Below, in pieces: positions 63,848 to 64,000 of a stretch of 64,000 nucleotides of DNA (the stretch's first letter is position 1; each line of letters starts with the position of its first letter). The notes below the pieces were generated by a model. It searched no databases. It had not been told where the DNA came from and worked only from the letters and a program-made list of their open reading frames with translations. Source of the DNA: an uncultured Paracoccaceae bacterium (GTDB lineage: Bacteria; Pseudomonadota; Alphaproteobacteria; Rhodobacterales; Rhodobacteraceae); assembly GCA_937927675.1 (NCBI GenBank), contig CALBSG010000157.1, forward strand, positions 40,000 to 103,999, in the 5' to 3' direction. Position numbers and translations under genes: made by a program.

Positions 63848-64000
63848 ATGGCTATTAGCATCGCAACGTCAGGCGACGACATTCTTACCGGTTCAAAAGG
63901 GGCCGACACGATCGATGGTGGCGCAGGGGCCGATATCATCAACAGTGGCGCAGGCGATGACGTCATTGATGGCGGCGCAGGCGATGACAAGCTGAACGCC
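63848..64000 (+). CDS. RTX calcium-binding protein, 5' part only
   Basis: The frame begins MAISIATSGDDILTGSKGADTIDGG and continues through RTX nonapeptides of GGAGADII type to the end of the window, so the protein is truncated here. No signal peptide, consistent with type I export. ATG 63848 sits after GGGGGGTTTTAA. Total length and any further domains are unknown. Confidence 0.85.
   Translation, partial: MAISIATSGDDILTGSKGADTIDGGAGADIINSGAGDDVIDGGAGDDKLNA

Overview
The window reads as a chromosome segment of an alphaproteobacterium of the Rhodobacterales (Rhodobacter/Paracoccus relatives). The evidence is GC-rich DNA, a GapR/DUF2312 protein, a GTTC-N7-GTTC SOS box before uvrA, a release factor 2 without a programmed frameshift, the metF/pterin-methyltransferase/'virulence factor' trio, and the runs coaD..argS-SPOR-nagZ-scpAB and mrcA-prfB. 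No genus can be named from sequence alone. Most of the window is core chromosome. There are no prophages, intact insertion sequences, CRISPR arrays or rRNA genes.

Layout. 0-8 kb: envelope genes mrcA, an overlapping M23 peptidase/bactofilin pair and a DUF2189 membrane protein, with prfB, a DUF455 protein and bcp. 8-17.5 kb: a large AsmA/YhdP-like protein, queA, two MFS permeases, DUF924, lpd and a rhodanese. 17.8-26 kb: SOS-controlled uvrA, a small YgaP-like membrane protein, an NCS1 permease, mmsA with a divergent LysR gene, and a CBS protein. 26.4-32.4 kb: coaD, argS, a SPOR protein, nagZ, scpA and scpB. 32.4-34.7 kb (minus strand): a one-carbon operon of a 'virulence factor' family protein, a MetF-like reductase and a pterin methyltransferase. 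34.9-42 kb: ppx-rlmE, a divergent mepK-like/ldtD-like murein pair, then lpxD-ACP-ketoacyl synthase. 42-52 kb: ialB-like protein, DUF853 ATPase, a CAP-domain RTX protein, a minus-strand cluster (small membrane protein, an alpha-helical-repeat gene broken by an amber codon, xerD, a CBS/CorC-HlyC protein), aroK-aroB and gapR. 52-58.9 kb: an iron-type ABC permease, tRNA-Thr, a 1050-aa RTX protein whose protease active site is destroyed, and a TetR gene. 58.9-64 kb: tgt, lon, a tailed HU-like protein, two tRNA-Val genes and the start of a third RTX gene.

How the genes work together. Envelope and division genes are over-represented: mrcA, M23/bactofilin, SPOR, nagZ, ldtD/mepK, lpxD and AsmA. The ldtD-like enzyme would make 3-3 peptidoglycan cross-links and the mepK-like enzyme would cut them. 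queA and tgt are both in queuosine biosynthesis but lie 47 kb apart. The MetF-like reductase and pterin methyltransferase probably supply methyl groups to a cobalamin-dependent methionine synthase made of separate proteins. Three RTX proteins imply a type I secretion system encoded elsewhere.

Most worth following up: the in-frame amber at 48399-48401; the pseudo-serralysin at 54948-58100; the gene-free interval 42718-43186 with two terminator-like hairpins and a possible small RNA; the ACP/ketoacyl-synthase pair behind lpxD; tandem hairpins in the leader of the one-carbon operon; and the TGTCATAA repeats before the last RTX gene. All calls come from reading the sequence; no database search was run.
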